From: Pseudooceanicola atlanticus
GTDB taxonomy: Bacteria; Pseudomonadota; Alphaproteobacteria; Rhodobacterales; Rhodobacteraceae
Direction of reading: 5' to 3'
NCBI RefSeq assembly: GCF_000768315.1
Contig: NZ_AQQX01000001.1
Coordinates: 434,001 to 498,000 of the forward strand
Length of the DNA: 64,000 nucleotides
The notes below the pieces were generated by a model. The model was not told the DNA's origin, searched no databases, and was given only the letters and a program-made list of their open reading frames with translations. How positions within the stretch are numbered: position 1 is the first letter of the stretch; each line of letters opens with the position of its first letter. Made by a program: the position numbers and the translations under genes. Of this stretch, positions 61,992 to 64,000 are shown one piece after another.

Positions 61992-62101
61992 GTGATCTCC
62001 GGCCCTGTGCCGGGCCGGAGGGTATCCCGGCCCGAGTATTCAGGCCGCAGGATATTCGACGAAAGCAGGGTTTGGCGAGAGGATGCCGACCCTTTTCCGC
62101 A

Positions 62102-62536
62102 TCAGGCGCGGGATTTCAGCGAATCCCGGATCTCCAGCAGGACGTCCAGTTGCGTCGGACCGGCGGGCTTTTCCTCTGCCGGGGCGGGCTCTTCGTTTTT
62201 CAGCGAGTCCTTGGCCCGGTTGACGAAACGCACCAGCATGAAGACCACGAAGGCGATGATGAGGAAGTTGAACACCGCCATGATGAAGGCGCCATAGGCA
62301 AAGACGGCGGCCCCGGCCTCGCGGGCGGCCTCCAGACTGTCAAAGGTGTTTTCGCCCGACAGCACCCAGAAATTGTTGGTGAAATCGACGCCACCGGTGA
62401 ACAGCCCGATGATCGGGTTCAGAAGGTCGTCAACCATGGATTTGACGATGGCCGTGAACGCGGCCCCGACGATGATCCCGACGGCCATGTCCATCACGTT
62501 GCCCTTGGCAATGAAGGCCTTGAATTCATTCAGCAT
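62102..62536 (-). CDS. mscL: Large-conductance mechanosensitive channel
   Basis: A 144-residue pentameric channel that opens near lysis tension. It starts [52 protein letters not shown], the conserved first span and pore constriction. The second span is [26 protein letters not shown], and the C-terminal helix is [15 protein letters not shown]. Slightly longer than E. coli MscL because of a Pro/Ala/Glu-rich linker. The ATG at 62536 follows GGAG. Confidence 0.96.
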   Translation of the reverse strand: MLNEFKAFIAKGNVMDMAVGIIVGAAFTAIVKSMVDDLLNPIIGLFTGGVDFTNNFWVLSGENTFDSLEAAREAGAAVFAYGAFIMAVFNFLIIAFVVFMLVRFVNRAKDSLKNEEPAPAEEKPAGPTQLDVLLEIRDSLKSRA

Positions 62537-62669
62537 ATATCTGTCTCCGTTCGCTGTCCGGCATCTCTGCGCGCCGGTACACACAGATTAACATGTAAAC
62601 GCACATTTGAATGACTGTTCTGCGGGGTTCGACTGCCTATGTTGGACCCAGACGCACAGAGAGGTTCGC

Positions 62670-63365
62670 ATGTTTCCAGACGATTTCCCGATTTCCAACC
62701 GCTGGCCGGCCAAGGCCCCTTCGGTCATCCAGCTCTATTCCTTCCCCACGCCCAACGGCGTGAAGGCCTCCATCATGTTGGAGGAAACCGGCCTGCCGTA
62801 TGAACCGCACCTGGTGACGCTGGCCGACAAGGACGTGAAAAGCCCCGAATTCCTGTCTCTCAACCCCAACAACAAGATCCCCGCTATCGTCGATCCGAAC
62901 GGGCCGGACGGCAAGCCGCTGGGCCTGTTCGAAAGCGGCGCGATCCTGATCTACCTGGCGGAAAAGTCGGGCAAGTTCATCGGCTCCACCGCCTCGGACC
63001 GGGCCCGGATCATCCAGTGGGTGATGTTCCAGATGGGCGGTGTCGGCCCGATGCTGGGCCAGTTGGGCTTCTTCTACAAGTTCGCCGGCGCCGATATCGA
63101 AGACCCGCGCCCGAAGGAGCGTTACATCAACGAAACCAAGCGCCTGCTGGGCGTTCTCGAAGGTCAGATGGAAGGCCGCGACTGGATCGCCGACGAATTC
63201 TCCATCGCCGATATCGCGCTGGTGCCCTGGATCAAGGCGCTGGATTTCTACGGCGCGAAAGAGGTGGTCGGCTGGGACGACCACAAGAACCTGATCGCCT
63301 GGGTCGACCGGTTCAACGCGCGCCCCGCGGTCGAAAAGGGATCGAACATCCCGCCGCGCCCCTGA
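62670..63365 (+). CDS. Glutathione S-transferase family protein
   Basis: A 231-residue transferase of the YghU/YfcG (Nu-like) type. The N-terminal thioredoxin-fold domain is SVIQLYSFPTPNGVKASIMLEETGLPYEPHLVTL, with SLNPNNKIPAIVDPNGPDGKPLGLFESGAILIYLAEKSG (cis-Pro and glutathione contacts). The helical domain is WVMFQMGGVGPMLGQLGFFYKFA...FSIADIALVPWI. Such enzymes reduce disulfides or peroxides. The ATG at 62670 follows GAGAGG. Confidence 0.93.
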   Translation: MFPDDFPISNRWPAKAPSVIQLYSFPTPNGVKASIMLEETGLPYEPHLVTLADKDVKSPEFLSLNPNNKIPAIVDPNGPDGKPLGLFESGAILIYLAEKSGKFIGSTASDRARIIQWVMFQMGGVGPMLGQLGFFYKFAGADIEDPRPKERYINETKRLLGVLEGQMEGRDWIADEFSIADIALVPWIKALDFYGAKEVVGWDDHKNLIAWVDRFNARPAVEKGSNIPPRP

Positions 63366-63380
63366 TGCGCCATAACTTGC

Positions 63381-63405
63381 CGCGCCGCCCCGACCGGGCG
63401 GCGCG
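63381..63405. other. GC-rich hairpin between GST and ytoQ
   Basis: GCGCCGCCC (63382-63390) pairs with GGGCGGCGC (63396-63404) around CGACC. There is no T-run on either strand, so it is not a standard intrinsic terminator, though it lies between convergent genes. Confidence 0.5.
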
Positions 63406-63417
63406 CGCCCCGGCGGC

Positions 63418-63858
63418 TCAGGGCAGCTTGCCGGTCAGGACGTAGCGCAGGATATAGGCCACCTGCTGCGGCGTTTCGGTGACCGCCAATGCGGCGGCAT
63501 CGACTTCTTTCAGCGCATGCTGATGGTCCGGGCCGTGCATCACGATCAACGCCTTGCCAAGCGCGGCCGCCTGGCCCGCATCGAAGGCTGCGTTCCACTG
63601 CTTGTACTTGTCGCCGAACCGCACGACGACCACGTCCGCCGCCTCGATGGCGTTCCGCGTGCGGATTGCGTTCAGCTTGGCGCCCTTGTGGTCGTGCCAG
63701 AACTTGTCCGGCTCCGCCCCCAGGATCGCCACGCCGCAATCGTCGCTGGCCGCGTGATCGGTGACCGGCGCGGTAAAGGTGACGTCCAGCCCGGCACAGG
63801 CGGCCTCGACCTCGGCGCGCCAATCGGTGTGAATCTCGCCTGACAGGTAAACCTGCAT
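63418..63858 (-). CDS. ytoQ: YtoQ family protein
   Basis: A 146-residue protein of the YtoQ family, with a nucleoside deoxyribosyltransferase-like fold. It starts MQVYLSGEIHTDWRAEVEAAC, continues TAPVTDHAASDDCGVAILGAEPDKFWHDHKGAKLNAIRTRNAIEAADVVVVRFGDKYKQWNAAFDAG and ends VAYILRYVLTGKLP. No activity is established to my knowledge. The ATG at 63858 follows GGGAG. The remaining 142 bp to the window end show no supported gene. Confidence 0.9.
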   Translation of the reverse strand: MQVYLSGEIHTDWRAEVEAACAGLDVTFTAPVTDHAASDDCGVAILGAEPDKFWHDHKGAKLNAIRTRNAIEAADVVVVRFGDKYKQWNAAFDAGQAAALGKALIVMHGPDHQHALKEVDAAALAVTETPQQVAYILRYVLTGKLP

Positions 63859-64000
63859 CCTGAACTCCCTCGCTGTGATCCGGGGGCCGCGCCCCCCTGT
63901 CCGTGCGGTGACATATACGGCCCGCCCGAGCGGAGGCAACCTGCGCCCCCGAAACGAAACAGGGCCCAAAAACCAAACAGGGGGAACGACGCGCGTCCCC

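Noticed and set aside
63381-63405. Terminator between GST and ytoQ
   Set aside because: A strong hairpin but no T-run on either strand; listed only as a hairpin.

Overview
The window is about 64 kb of a high-GC alphaproteobacterial chromosome, most likely from the Rhodobacterales (Roseobacter/Rhodobacter group). The evidence is as follows: an Irr-type iron control element in front of mbfA; a GAAC-N7-GAAC LexA box of alphaproteobacterial type; a GANTC-rich (CcrM-type) site cluster; a DUF1013/TrcR cell-cycle regulator; the COQ9/rpsU divergent pair; a short bacterial SRP RNA; and glutathione-dependent formaldehyde oxidation genes. Genes are tightly packed, many with ATGA, GTGA or TTGA stop/start overlaps. 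I see no tRNA, rRNA operon, insertion sequence, prophage or CRISPR array, so this looks like core chromosome rather than an island.

Layout. 1-7.5 kb: the 5' part of ilvD (cut by the window edge), two coupled CPBP membrane proteases, accD-folC, an apparent small RNA locus, zapE and an MFS transporter. 7.6-13.1 kb: a leftward run of hydrolase, ornithine cyclodeaminase-like, HAD, YaiI, fghA, nitroreductase and mbfA. 13.2-20.3 kb: a TetR regulator, a NYN-LOTUS protein, a LysR/methyltransferase pair, an ACT protein, adhC, a small I78-like lipoprotein and an SOS-controlled imuB. 20.3-30.9 kb: rsmD, an NADH:ferredoxin-type reductase, peroxiredoxin, a tyrosine-phosphatase/GntR divergent pair, mscS-phhB-acyltransferase, glycerophosphodiesterase, ridA and a two-gene type I secretion exporter. 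31-41 kb: mlaA-mlaC, a class A PBP, glnK-amtB, DUF1244, pyk, rpmI-rplT and pheS.

41-54 kb: ASCH and YrhK genes inserted between pheS and pheT, an uncharacterised protein behind a short leader ORF, SRP RNA, rsgA, a zinc metallopeptidase, dnaX-ybaB-recR, RNase T2 and trcR. 54-64 kb: two MDR-family quinone oxidoreductases around a DAO-type oxidoreductase, COQ9, rpsU, an acetyltransferase, a SPOR-like protein, a GMC oxidoreductase, an Lrp regulator, mscL, a glutathione transferase and ytoQ.

The signals least explained by ordinary genes lie between genes. (1) A dispersed element occurs six times: a roughly 28-bp core (CTTCATCTTGCC..ATACTCC). In at least two copies two hairpins follow, and the first hairpin keeps its pairing while its sequence changes. 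(2) Units of 11 bp built on CGTCGG are tandemly repeated at two loci 30 kb apart. (3) Between folC and zapE there is a promoter embedded in six GANTC sites, a structured transcript of about 140 nt and a strong terminator. (4) A 14-bp tandem repeat runs into the 3' end of a hydrolase gene. Start codons, operators and RNA structures were judged by eye; no database search or folding calculation was done.
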